DNA of 64,000 nt from Pseudotamlana agarivorans. GTDB lineage: Bacteria > Bacteroidota > Bacteroidia > Flavobacteriales > Flavobacteriaceae. Made by a program: the position numbers and the translations under genes. The notes under the pieces are model-generated. The model saw nothing but the letters and a program-made list of their open reading frames with translations. It was not told the DNA's origin and did no database searches. Location: NCBI RefSeq assembly GCF_001642835.1, contig NZ_LXEI01000010.1:38374-102373 (forward strand). Direction: 5' to 3'. Below, one piece after another: positions 1-8,577 of the stretch; positions within the stretch are counted from its first letter, which is position 1; each line of letters opens with the position of its first letter.

Positions 1-638
1 TGACTGTGCCAAGAGGGGGGAAGTTTGAGGTTGATTTAGCTGATGGCACACGAGTTTGGTTGAATTCAGAATCAAAATTAAAATTTCCAATAAGTTTTAA
101 GGAAGGAGTTACGCGTCAAGTAGAACTCCTGTATGGAGAAGCTTATTTTGATGTTTCACCTAGCAAAAATCACAATGGAGCATCATTTAAAGTAAGTTCT
201 AAATTACAAGAAGTAGAAGTGCTAGGTACCGAATTTAATATAAAGGCCTATAAAGATGAGGTAAGCGAGTATACTACTCTGGTAGAAGGAAAAGTAGCTG
301 TGAATAATGGGGGTGTTAAGAAAGAGCTAAAGGTTGGTGATCAGTCCGTTTTAAGTGATATAAAAGGTGATATTAAAATTAGATTCGTGAATGTTTATAA
401 TGAAACAGCTTGGAGGAAAGGGATATTTTCATTTAAAGATAAACCATTGAAAGACATTATGAAATCTTTGTCTAGGTGGTATGATGTAGATATAATTATT
501 AAAAATAAAGAACTTGAAGATATAAAATTTAATGGTGTCTTAAGTAAAACGATGAGTTTAGAAGAAATATTAATTCCAATAAAAAGAAGTAGCAACCTAA
601 AATATAAAGTATATGATGGAAAAATAGTTATTGAATAA
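1..638 (+). CDS. FecR family anti-sigma factor, 5'-truncated by window edge
   Basis: C-terminal part of an inner-membrane anti-sigma/sigma-regulator protein of the FecR type. The visible piece starts in the FecR domain (the TVPRGGKFEVDLADGTRVWLNS segment is the typical entry motif) and ends with the DUF4974 domain at about the last 70 residues (from FSFKDKPLKDIMKSLSRWYD). A GTG at base 6 could be read as a start, but it sits inside the conserved motif, so the gene clearly continues upstream of base 1. The next gene is a SusC importer with an N-terminal STN signalling domain, the usual partner of FecR; the cognate sigma factor is expected just left of the window. Confidence 0.9.
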   Translation, partial: TVPRGGKFEVDLADGTRVWLNSESKLKFPISFKEGVTRQVELLYGEAYFDVSPSKNHNGASFKVSSKLQEVEVLGTEFNIKAYKDEVSEYTTLVEGKVAVNNGGVKKELKVGDQSVLSDIKGDIKIRFVNVYNETAWRKGIFSFKDKPLKDIMKSLSRWYDVDIIIKNKELEDIKFNGVLSKTMSLEEILIPIKRSSNLKYKVYDGKIVIE

Positions 639-640
639 AA

Positions 641-686
641 AAGGGACGAATCACATACCGCTCAAAGTACACTGGTTTCATCCCTT
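641..686 (+). promoter_or_regulatory. Hairpin between fecR and susC
   Basis: AAGGGACGAA (641-650) pairs with TTCATCCCTT (677-686), ten base pairs with one G-U, loop of 26 bases, followed by GTTTTAC. It lies 47 bases before the susC start and could attenuate read-through from the sigma/fecR genes into the importer operon, or be the processed 5' end of the susCD message. The stem is seen; the role is inference. Confidence 0.4.
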
Positions 687-732
687 GTTTTACAAGTATT
701 AATTAAATTATTAACTAACACCTTGCAAATCT

Positions 733-3700
733 ATGAATTTTTTATTTACTAAAGAATTTTACTTCTTTAGGAAATCAACCAAAAACTTAATTATGAGAAC
801 AATATTAATGTTGTTTTGCTCAACTATTTTTAGTTTGACGCCTGCAAATATTATTTCTCAAAATGCATTAATCACAATTAATCAGGATAAGATAGTTTCT
901 GTAGATGAGATTTTTGATATTATTCAGTCCCAAACATCATATACTTTTATTTATCGCTCAGATCTTTTTAACGACATGCCTCCGGTTACATTAAAAAAAA
1001 GCACCATTAAAGTCAAGGATTTATTGTCTAATGTTATATCCTCAAGTGAATATACTTTTGGCCTTTTAAAAGACAATACTATTGTTGTAGAAGAAAAAGT
1101 TTCAAGGGTAATACAAGAAGAGATTATAGGGAATGTCACTGATGAGAAAAATATTCCTTTAGCAGGTGTAGGTATTTTAATTGAAGGTACTAGAAGGGGA
1201 ACTTTAACAGATTTTGATGGTGATTATAGAATTAGAGGTCTTAAAACCACAGATGTCTTAGTTTTTTCCTTTATGGGGTTTGAAAAACAATACATTGAAG
1301 TAGGAGACAAAAAAGTTATAAATGTGGTATTGAAAGAATCTTCGAACGAGTTAGATGAAGTAGTTGTTTCGGGAAAGAAAATAGTTAATACAGGATATCA
1401 GGTTGTGTCAAAGGCAAAATCTGTTGGTTCTTTTGAAACTGTAGGTGCCGAAGTAATAGAAACTAAGTTTCAAACAAATATTTTAGATAGAATAGAAGGG
1501 ACTGTTAGTGGGTTATCTATGTATAGGGGGACCCCAGTAATTAGAGGGGTTTCCACAATTTTAGGAGAATCCTATCCATTAATTATTTTAGATGGAGCAG
1601 TTTATAATGGTGATTTAGAATCTATTAATCCTAACGATATTGAAAGTGTTACCGTTTTGAAGGATGCTTCTGCTGCTTCAATTTACGGTTCTCGAGCTGC
1701 AAATGGAGTTATTGTAGTAACTACTAAAGGCGGTTATATTGGTAAGCCAACTCTTAGCTATACATCGTCATATCAAATAGAATCACAGCCAAGTCGGTCC
1801 TATCAGAATTTAATGTCATCTTCCGAATTTGTTGATTATCAGGTAGATGTTTTTAATAGAATACCGACTCCTGCTGGAGATGAAAAAAATCCGGATTTAG
1901 CTCTAGATGAGGTTAATACGCTACTGTATGCCCATCGAGATGGTTTAATTTCAACGGATTATTTAAATTCAGAATTGAATAAGCTTAGGGGATTAGATGG
2001 ATATAGTCAAGTTGAAGATATTTTGATAACTCCAAAATATACACAACAACATAGCCTTGCTTTAAGAGGGGGGTCTAAAATCCATCAATATGCATTATCT
2101 CTTAATTATGCAAGTAGAGGTTCTTTTAACATTGATAGTGCTTCTGAAAACATAGGGCTTAATATAAAGAACTATTTTAGGTTAAATGATTGGCTTAAAG
2201 TGGATGCAACTCTTATAAGTAGTTATGGTTTTTCAGATAATTATGGAGGTGTTTCAGGTATAGGTTTATTAGGGCCTTCAAGGCTTCCTTATGAAGTACT
2301 TAAAGATGAAGATGGAAACCCCGCTGAATGGAACCATATTAAGAGCCATGAGAAGATTGACGAGCTTATTTCTAAAGGTTTATTAGATCAATCTTATTAC
2401 CCTTTAAATGAATTAAAGGAAGTGCAGACCTCAAGTAAAAGTCCTTCTGTAAATATAAACTTTGGAACAGAAGCCAAGCTTTCAAAGTCATTTAATTTAC
2501 AATTAAGAGGTCAATTACAGTACGGTGAAACCCATAGTGAAATTTATGCTTCAGAAAACAGTTATACTGTTCGCGATATGATAAATAATTCGACTCAAAT
2601 AATTAATGGTGAAGTTATTAATAACATCCCTTACGGAGGTCAACTTACAGAAACATTTTATGATAGAAATTCCTATACTTTGCGAGCACAACTTAATTAC
2701 TCTAAATTATTTAATCAAAAACATGATGTAAAGGTATTTGTAGGTGGTGAAAGAAATAAAGCAGTTACCGAATCATATGGATTTAAACGTTATGGTTATG
2801 ATCCAGAATATTTAACTTTTGAAAGTGTGGATGAGGCAACTTTAGCTGAAGGAATTACGGGTACCGAATCGAACTCAGGGCTGTTTACTTTAGGAGGACA
2901 AACTGGTTACCAAAATACCGATATTAGATATATATCTGCTTATGCAAATGTTTCGTATATGTTTGATGATAAATTAGGACTTAATGTAAGTGCAAGAATA
3001 GATGAATCTAATCTGTTTGGTAAAAACCCTGAATATGCATATCGTCCACTTTGGTCATTTGGAGCAAACTACATTATAGATACAGAATCTTTGTCTGTAT
3101 CATGGCTTGATAGATTAAAAGTTAGAGCTACCTATGGAATAAGTGGAAATGTTTATGATAATGGTGGGCCAGAAGCTATAGTACAAATTAGTGGTGTTAA
3201 TGCTGCCGAAGAACAAATAGCTGTAATATCTACTCCTCCAAATGAAGAGTTGAGATGGGAACAAACTAATATAACCAATATAGGTATAGATTATGAGTTG
3301 TTTTCTAGGAAATTAACAGGAACTCTTGAATTTTACGATAGGAGTACAACTGATGCTATTTCGAGGATAGACTCAGATCCTATTTTAGGATGGAGTCAAC
3401 TTCCTAAAAATTATGCTTCATTAAATAACAGAGGTGTTGAACTTCAAATGAACGCGCCATTTTTAACGACACGTGACTTTAGGTGGGGTGGTAGTTTAAT
3501 ACTGAATTACAATAGAAATATAGTAACAGAGTATGTTCCAGAATACACTACGTTTAATGCGTACGACTATCTCTACGAAAATTATTTAGTAGAAGGACAA
3601 GCATTAAATGCAATTTATACGGTTCGTTATGCTGGCTTAGATGAGAAAGGAGCTCCAAGAGCTTATAAAGCAGATGGTACTATTGTAGAAACTTATAGTG

Positions 3701-4281
3701 ATTTAACTTTGGAAGATTTGAAAGTTGAAGGAACTAATGATCCTCCATATCATGCCTCTTTTTCTAGTAATATAAGCTACAAACAATTAAATCTTTCATT
3801 TCTTTTTATTTATTATGGGGGACATGTTCAGAGGGATGTTGCCGCAGGACACACGCAAACATATAAATATCCTTATGATATAACTCGTAACTTAGATAGG
3901 GTACATTTAAACTACTGGAAAGAGCCAGGTGATGAGGCGGATATTTACAAAGCTCCAGCCATTAATTGGAACAATACGGATCTCAATGAAAATCCTGATT
4001 ATATTCAAAGTTCTCAAAGAAATTTATGGACATACGCAGATATACATGTTCAAAAAGCCGATTACATGAAGATAAGAAATATTACTTTGTCGTATAATGC
4101 ATCTAATGAGATCTTAGAAAAAATTAATTTTTCTAGTTTAAGATTTTCTTTTGATGTTCGTAACCCTTTTCTCTGGACATATAATCGAAATAATCTTGAT
4201 CCTGAGGTTTGGACAGGCGATAGTAGTAGAGGAACAGCGATTATGCCTACATATACTTTTGCGATTAATTTAAAATTTTAA
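733..4281 (+). CDS. SusC/RagA family TonB-dependent outer-membrane importer with STN domain
   Basis: 1182-residue TonB-linked outer-membrane channel that, with SusD, imports a bound ligand. In order: signal/membrane segment around residues 20-40 (IMRTILMLFCSTIF), STN domain (about 55-118) that contacts a FecR regulator, carboxypeptidase-D-like regulatory domain (about 130-215), the SusC signature and plug domain (ILDGAVYNGDLESINPND, then VLKDASAASIYGSRAANGVI), and the 22-strand barrel to a C-terminal aromatic residue (INLKF). The ATG at 733 gives the STKNLIMRT leader common in Flavobacteriaceae; an ATG at 793 is the alternative. Two bases separate it from susD. Neighbouring thioredoxins and a protease suggest a peptide or metal-related ligand rather than a glycan; no carbohydrate enzyme is in the operon. 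Confidence 0.95.
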   Translation: MNFLFTKEFYFFRKSTKNLIMRTILMLFCSTIFSLTPANIISQNALITINQDKIVSVDEIFDIIQSQTSYTFIYRSDLFNDMPPVTLKKSTIKVKDLLSNVISSSEYTFGLLKDNTIVVEEKVSRVIQEEIIGNVTDEKNIPLAGVGILIEGTRRGTLTDFDGDYRIRGLKTTDVLVFSFMGFEKQYIEVGDKKVINVVLKESSNELDEVVVSGKKIVNTGYQVVSKAKSVGSFETVGAEVIETKFQTNILDRIEGTVSGLSMYRGTPVIRGVSTILGESYPLIILDGAVYNGDLESINPNDIESVTVLKDASAASIYGSRAANGVIVVTTKGGYIGKPTLSYTSSYQIESQPSRSYQNLMSSSEFVDYQVDVFNRIPTPAGDEKNPDLALDEVNTLLYAHRDGLISTDYLNSELNKLRGLDGYSQVEDILITPKYTQQHSLALRGGSKIHQYALSLNYASRGSFNIDSASENIGLNIKNYFRLNDWLKVDATLISSYGFSDNYGGVSGIGLLGPSRLPYEVLKDEDGNPAEWNHIKSHEKIDELISKGLLDQSYYPLNELKEVQTSSKSPSVNINFGTEAKLSKSFNLQLRGQLQYGETHSEIYASENSYTVRDMINNSTQIINGEVINNIPYGGQLTETFYDRNSYTLRAQLNYSKLFNQKHDVKVFVGGERNKAVTESYGFKRYGYDPEYLTFESVDEATLAEGITGTESNSGLFTLGGQTGYQNTDIRYISAYANVSYMFDDKLGLNVSARIDESNLFGKNPEYAYRPLWSFGANYIIDTESLSVSWLDRLKVRATYGISGNVYDNGGPEAIVQISGVNAAEEQIAVISTPPNEELRWEQTNITNIGIDYELFSRKLTGTLEFYDRSTTDAISRIDSDPILGWSQLPKNYASLNNRGVELQMNAPFLTTRDFRWGGSLILNYNRNIVTEYVPEYTTFNAYDYLYENYLVEGQALNAIYTVRYAGLDEKGAPRAYKADGTIVETYSDLTLEDLKVEGTNDPPYHASFSSNISYKQLNLSFLFIYYGGHVQRDVAAGHTQTYKYPYDITRNLDRVHLNYWKEPGDEADIYKAPAINWNNTDLNENPDYIQSSQRNLWTYADIHVQKADYMKIRNITLSYNASNEILEKINFSSLRFSFDVRNPFLWTYNRNNLDPEVWTGDSSRGTAIMPTYTFAINLKF

Positions 4282-4283
4282 AA

Positions 4284-5732
4284 ATGATGAAACATATATA
4301 TAAAACATTAATAGCATTTCTAATCATCTTAAATTTCGCTTGTGATGACTTTTTGGAGGTTTTACCAAAAGGACAAGTTATACCTACAAAATATGAACAT
4401 TTTGCATATTTGTTAAATAGTGAAACTCTTATAAACCAGGTTGGTATAGGTTATGTTGGTTATTTCACTGATGATTTGGAAAAATCTTTAGACCCAGGTA
4501 TGCCAAGTACTGTTGGTTTTATTGATACCCCAGAGTTCGCTGTGAACTATTATTATTTTAATCCTGGGCCAACGTATCCCCAAGAAGAAAACGATCTTTT
4601 TTTTACATCAAGTTATTCACAAATTTATACGTTTGATTTTGTGGCAAATAATGTAATGGAAGTTACAGATGCAGCTGAAGAACAAAAATTGGCTGTTAAG
4701 GCCGAGGCTTTATTTGGTAGAGCATACAATTATTTCAAATTAATAAATCTTTATGCAAAAACCTACAATCCAGATACAGCTAGTACAGATTATGGTGTGC
4801 CTCTAATTTTGGAAGATAATATTTATGCAGAATATGGCAGGAATTCAGTGCAGGAAGTTTATAATCAGATAATTAATGATTTGTTGGAGGCTATTCCTGC
4901 TCTTCCTGTAACTGCTTCAAGTAATTACCATCCCACAAAAGCTTGTGGTTATTTTCTATTAGCTAAAGTATATTTATTCATGGGGCAATTTGAAAATGCA
5001 CTTACAAATGCAAATTTATCCATAGAAAATAGCGATCCTTACGAATTACAAGATTTAAAAAAATATGTAGCTATTCCTGGAGGTTGGTTCAGAAGGATTT
5101 GGAATATTGAAACGCGGCTTCCAATGGAGGATATAGTAGACATATCAGAAAACATGTATCTTAAAAATGTGCAAGATAATCATGATGGCAAGGCTTTTGC
5201 CACAGAAGAACTATTAGAAATATTTGAAAAAGATTTACCAAGCAGTTCACAAGATATGCGTAAGGTGTTGTTTTTTGAAACTGATAGAGCAAATTTTGGT
5301 AATCCAATAGCTTTTCCAGGTAAAACAATTTTTGGAGGTTTTGCCATTAGAAATGCAGGGATTTTGCTGTCAGATTTATATCTTATTTTGGCAGAAACAG
5401 AAGCTAGGGTAGGTAGTAAAGATAAAGCAATGGAGTATATAAACTTCCTTAGAGATTATAGAATTACCAACAATATGCCATTAACAGCTGCAACAAATGA
5501 AGAAGCTTTATTAATGGTTTTTGAAGAAAGAAGAAGAGAGTTTTGTTTTCGTTCCGATTTTAGGTTTCAAGATCTAAAAAGGCTTAATAAAGAGCCTACT
5601 TTTGATAAAACAGTAACTCATACAGTGTTAGGTATAGATTATACCTTGCCTCCAAACGACCCAAGGTATATTTTACCACTTTCTAACGATGTCATACAAT
5701 TTAACCCAGATTTACCTCAATACGATAGGTAA
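4284..5732 (+). CDS. SusD/RagB family ligand-binding lipoprotein
   Basis: 482-residue outer-membrane lipoprotein that forms the lid of the SusC channel and captures ligand at the cell surface. The signal peptide ends at a lipobox with Cys20 (LNFAC); DDFLEVLPKG directly after is typical of SusD proteins. Helical TPR-like repeats fill the middle, and the C-terminal EERRREFCFRSDFRFQDLKR and YILPLSNDVIQFNPDL motifs are characteristic. It follows susC by two bases and is 18 bases ahead of the first thioredoxin-like gene, so all are likely one transcript. The ligand cannot be told from sequence. Confidence 0.93.
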   Translation: MMKHIYKTLIAFLIILNFACDDFLEVLPKGQVIPTKYEHFAYLLNSETLINQVGIGYVGYFTDDLEKSLDPGMPSTVGFIDTPEFAVNYYYFNPGPTYPQEENDLFFTSSYSQIYTFDFVANNVMEVTDAAEEQKLAVKAEALFGRAYNYFKLINLYAKTYNPDTASTDYGVPLILEDNIYAEYGRNSVQEVYNQIINDLLEAIPALPVTASSNYHPTKACGYFLLAKVYLFMGQFENALTNANLSIENSDPYELQDLKKYVAIPGGWFRRIWNIETRLPMEDIVDISENMYLKNVQDNHDGKAFATEELLEIFEKDLPSSSQDMRKVLFFETDRANFGNPIAFPGKTIFGGFAIRNAGILLSDLYLILAETEARVGSKDKAMEYINFLRDYRITNNMPLTAATNEEALLMVFEERRREFCFRSDFRFQDLKRLNKEPTFDKTVTHTVLGIDYTLPPNDPRYILPLSNDVIQFNPDLPQYDR

Positions 5733-5750
5733 CCAATAGAAAAACAACTT

Positions 5751-6875
5751 ATGAAAAATTTATTTATAGTTTTATTTGCCACATTATTATTTTCATCATT
5801 TCAAAAGCCTCAATATGTCATTAATGGTGTTTTTAAAGGCGGTGAAGGAAAAGAAATAGTATTAGAAGAACTTTCAAATCTAAGGGTTGTAAAACGCTTA
5901 GGTTCCACCCGTGTAGATGCCAATGGTAAATTTACTTTTACGGGCGACGCTTTTGGAGAAATTAAAGAAGCTAGGCTGTCAATTCCAGGTACTCGATTTA
6001 AAGAAGACTTTATTATTGAAGATACTGTTATTAAAGTAAATATTAGACAAAAAGTAGTTACAGAGAAATACACAAAATATCTTTTTGATTTAGAACGCGG
6101 AAAAGAAGATGCGGTATATGCTATGCTAAAATCAAATTATAAGGATAGACGAACCGTTTGGGGAGGCAAAAGTAATAGAGTTGTTGTAGCAAATGAAGCA
6201 GGTGAGCTTAGTGATGAAGACTTAGTAAAAAAGCGAGCAAAATTAGATTCCGATTTTATTGCAGAAACACTTAAAATTTTAAGTAATTATCCAGATAGTT
6301 ATGGGACTTATTTTTATATAAAAAATTATATGCTAAGATTTGATCCTTTACCAGTAGTAGAGGAAGCCTTTAATAACTTGTCGGATAAAATAAAGAACTC
6401 AAAAGAGGCTACAGTTTTCAAGGATGAGGTAGAGGAATTAAAAAGATCATTTGTTGGAGGAATCCCTGAAGATTTTACAATTCCATCATTAGATGGCGGA
6501 GAAACGAGTTTGTATCAATATAGAGGCAAAGTCTTACTTATAGATTTTTGGGCGACGTGGTGCGGGCCATGTATAAAGGCTATGCCACATATAGGAGAGA
6601 TTTACGACGAATTTCATCCCCAAGGCCTAGAAGTGTTAGGAATATCTTACGATAGAGATGATACAAAATGGCGTAATTTCTTGAAGAAAAATGATTACGT
6701 TGTTTGGGATCAAGCTTCATCTTTAAAAGAATGGAAATGTCCATCAGCAAAAACATTTGCAATCACAACGATACCAGAAACCATTTTAATTGATAAAAAA
6801 GGTGTGATTGTAGCGAGAGGACTTCAAGGAGATGAACTTGAGTCTAAAATTAAAGAATTACTAGCAAAGGGATAA
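5751..6875 (+). CDS. TlpA-like thioredoxin-fold protein with N-terminal DUF4369-like domain
   Basis: 374-residue exported disulfide oxidoreductase. Signal peptide at 1-18; beta-rich DUF4369-like domain (about 20-110, VINGVFKGGEGKEIVLEELSN); helical linker; AhpC/TSA-thioredoxin domain from about 235 with the active site WCGPC (Cys271 and Cys274) and the cis-proline segment ITTIPETILIDKKG. The family reduces or isomerises disulfides in the periplasm or on the outer membrane. It sits 18 bases after susD, and this SusCD-thioredoxin order is common in Flavobacteriaceae. No lipobox is evident. Confidence 0.88.
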   Translation: MKNLFIVLFATLLFSSFQKPQYVINGVFKGGEGKEIVLEELSNLRVVKRLGSTRVDANGKFTFTGDAFGEIKEARLSIPGTRFKEDFIIEDTVIKVNIRQKVVTEKYTKYLFDLERGKEDAVYAMLKSNYKDRRTVWGGKSNRVVVANEAGELSDEDLVKKRAKLDSDFIAETLKILSNYPDSYGTYFYIKNYMLRFDPLPVVEEAFNNLSDKIKNSKEATVFKDEVEELKRSFVGGIPEDFTIPSLDGGETSLYQYRGKVLLIDFWATWCGPCIKAMPHIGEIYDEFHPQGLEVLGISYDRDDTKWRNFLKKNDYVVWDQASSLKEWKCPSAKTFAITTIPETILIDKKGVIVARGLQGDELESKIKELLAKG

Positions 6876-6899
6876 TAATTTCAGGGTTTTATATACTCA

Positions 6900-6927
6900 A
6901 AACCTCATTATTTAAATAATGAGGTTT
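6900..6927. terminator. Perfect 28-bp palindrome after first TlpA gene
   Basis: AAACCTCATTATTT is followed at once by its exact reverse complement, 25 bases after the stop codon. The downstream run is A-rich rather than T-rich, so it is a poor classic terminator; it may be an mRNA 3'-end stabiliser or a weak terminator that splits the operon before the second thioredoxin gene. Confidence 0.45.
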
Positions 6928-7002
6928 AAAAAATAAGAAGAAATTTTTCTCATTATAAAGTGCTATTATCAAAAATTAGCTTCAAATAAATTTGAAATAA
7001 AA

Positions 7003-7087
7003 AGAGGATTGTATTAGAGGTCCTGTTCTATGATTCAAGAAGCACTTAAAATCTCAATAGATCTATTGGTAATTACCTCTATCCTCT
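7003..7087 (+). promoter_or_regulatory. Long-range two-part stem enclosing a 14-bp palindrome upstream of second TlpA gene
   Basis: AGAGGAT (7003-7009) pairs with ATCCTCT (7081-7087), and AGAGGT (7016-7021) with ACCTCT (7075-7080). Between them lies the exact palindrome CAATAGATCTATTG (7055-7068). The structure ends 20 bases before the ATG at 7108. It could be a leader structure or an operator; no known family is recognised. Confidence 0.35.
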
Positions 7088-7107
7088 ATTTTACACTATT
7101 TTATTAA

Positions 7108-8484
7108 ATGAAAACAATAATATTAAGTTTCGGATTGATTTTAAGTCTAATGGCTTTCAGTAAAGAAACTCCAAAAGACTATGCGATACTTTCGGGAAAG
7201 ATTGAAAATTTAGAAGTAAATGAACTCACCTTAATTAAGTTAGATCAATCCTTTAAAAAGAAAATTTTGCTAGCTGCTAATGGTGTTTTTTCTGATACGA
7301 TAAAAGCAAGTGAAGGACTCTATTTGTTAACTGCAGGAAAAAGTAGTGTTAGTATCTATTTAAATAAAGGATGTGCTATTAATTTGGTAGCTAATTCTAA
7401 CGATTTTAAAAGTTCTCTTAATGTTACAGGAAAAGGTTCGGGAACCACAAATTATCTATTATTAAAAAGGAAAACAGAAGCAAACGAATTAGCGGAATCA
7501 TCACTTTATGTATTAAATGAGGCAGCGTTTAAAAATAACGTTAAAAACAGAAAATTACTACTTAACAAAGCCTTAGATACAATAAAAGAGGTCGATCAAG
7601 ACTTTAAAGCGTTAGAAAAACGTAAGCTTAATTATAATTATTTATTAGCGTTATCAAAGTATGCTACAGGTAAACATATTTATTGGTCAAAACAATCATA
7701 CTATAAGCCATCAGCAGAATTTTTAGCAGAACTTGATGCTTTAGATGTAACTAATGAAACTGATTTTGTAGCAATTAATACCTATAAACAATTAGTAATT
7801 GCGCATTATAATGATAAAATTAAAGCGCTATCCAAAAAGAGTTCTATTCCCTTTATGTTAGCAAAGTTAAAAATACATGCCACCATTCCGAATGAAACTA
7901 TTAAGAATGAATTGATGTTTACCGGAGCAGAATATGGATTATTAAAATCTGAAAATTTTGAAGAATATTACCAGATATTCATAAATGCATCAACAGATTC
8001 AGAAAACAATGCTAAGATTACTAAAGTTTACAACAAATTAAATAAAGTAAGTCCAGGTCAGCTCTCACCAAAATTTATAAATTATGAAAAGTATTCAGGA
8101 GGAACTTTGTCATTAGACGATCTAAAAGGACAATATGTTTATATAGATGTTTGGGCTACTTGGTGTGTACCTTGTATTAAAGAAATTCCAGATTTAAAGC
8201 GTATTGAAAAAGCGTACCATGGAAAAAATATCGTTTTTTTAAGTATATCCATAGATGAAGCTAAAGATCATGATAAGTGGAAAAACTTGGTTAAAGCAAA
8301 AGATCTAGGAGGAATTCAAGTTATTGCAGATAAGGGCGGGAAGTCTAAATTTCTGGATGACTACTTTATTTCTTCTATACCACGTTTTATATTAATAGAT
8401 CCATCAGGGAAAATAGTGAATAATAAAGCCCCACGCCCATCAGATCCTGAGTTATTAACCTTATTTAATGAGTTAGCACTTTAA
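7108..8484 (+). CDS. TlpA-like thioredoxin-fold protein (second)
   Basis: 458-residue exported oxidoreductase. Signal peptide at 1-17 (LILSLMAFS), a long beta/helical N-terminal half that does not match a domain I can name with certainty, and a thioredoxin domain from about 320 with WCVPC (Cys353, Cys356) and the cis-proline segment ISSIPRFILIDPSG. It differs from the upstream thioredoxin by a Val in place of Gly in the CxxC and by a longer N-terminal region, so the two are not a recent duplication. It probably belongs to the SusCD locus but a 232-base gap with hairpins separates it from the previous gene. Confidence 0.85.
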   Translation: MKTIILSFGLILSLMAFSKETPKDYAILSGKIENLEVNELTLIKLDQSFKKKILLAANGVFSDTIKASEGLYLLTAGKSSVSIYLNKGCAINLVANSNDFKSSLNVTGKGSGTTNYLLLKRKTEANELAESSLYVLNEAAFKNNVKNRKLLLNKALDTIKEVDQDFKALEKRKLNYNYLLALSKYATGKHIYWSKQSYYKPSAEFLAELDALDVTNETDFVAINTYKQLVIAHYNDKIKALSKKSSIPFMLAKLKIHATIPNETIKNELMFTGAEYGLLKSENFEEYYQIFINASTDSENNAKITKVYNKLNKVSPGQLSPKFINYEKYSGGTLSLDDLKGQYVYIDVWATWCVPCIKEIPDLKRIEKAYHGKNIVFLSISIDEAKDHDKWKNLVKAKDLGGIQVIADKGGKSKFLDDYFISSIPRFILIDPSGKIVNNKAPRPSDPELLTLFNELAL

Positions 8485-8577
8485 TATATATTAGGACACT
8501 ATATAAGTTTTTCTTTTAAGAAATAGTGTTTATTACTTAGCAAAAAATACCATAATCAATTTAGGATAATCCATAAA

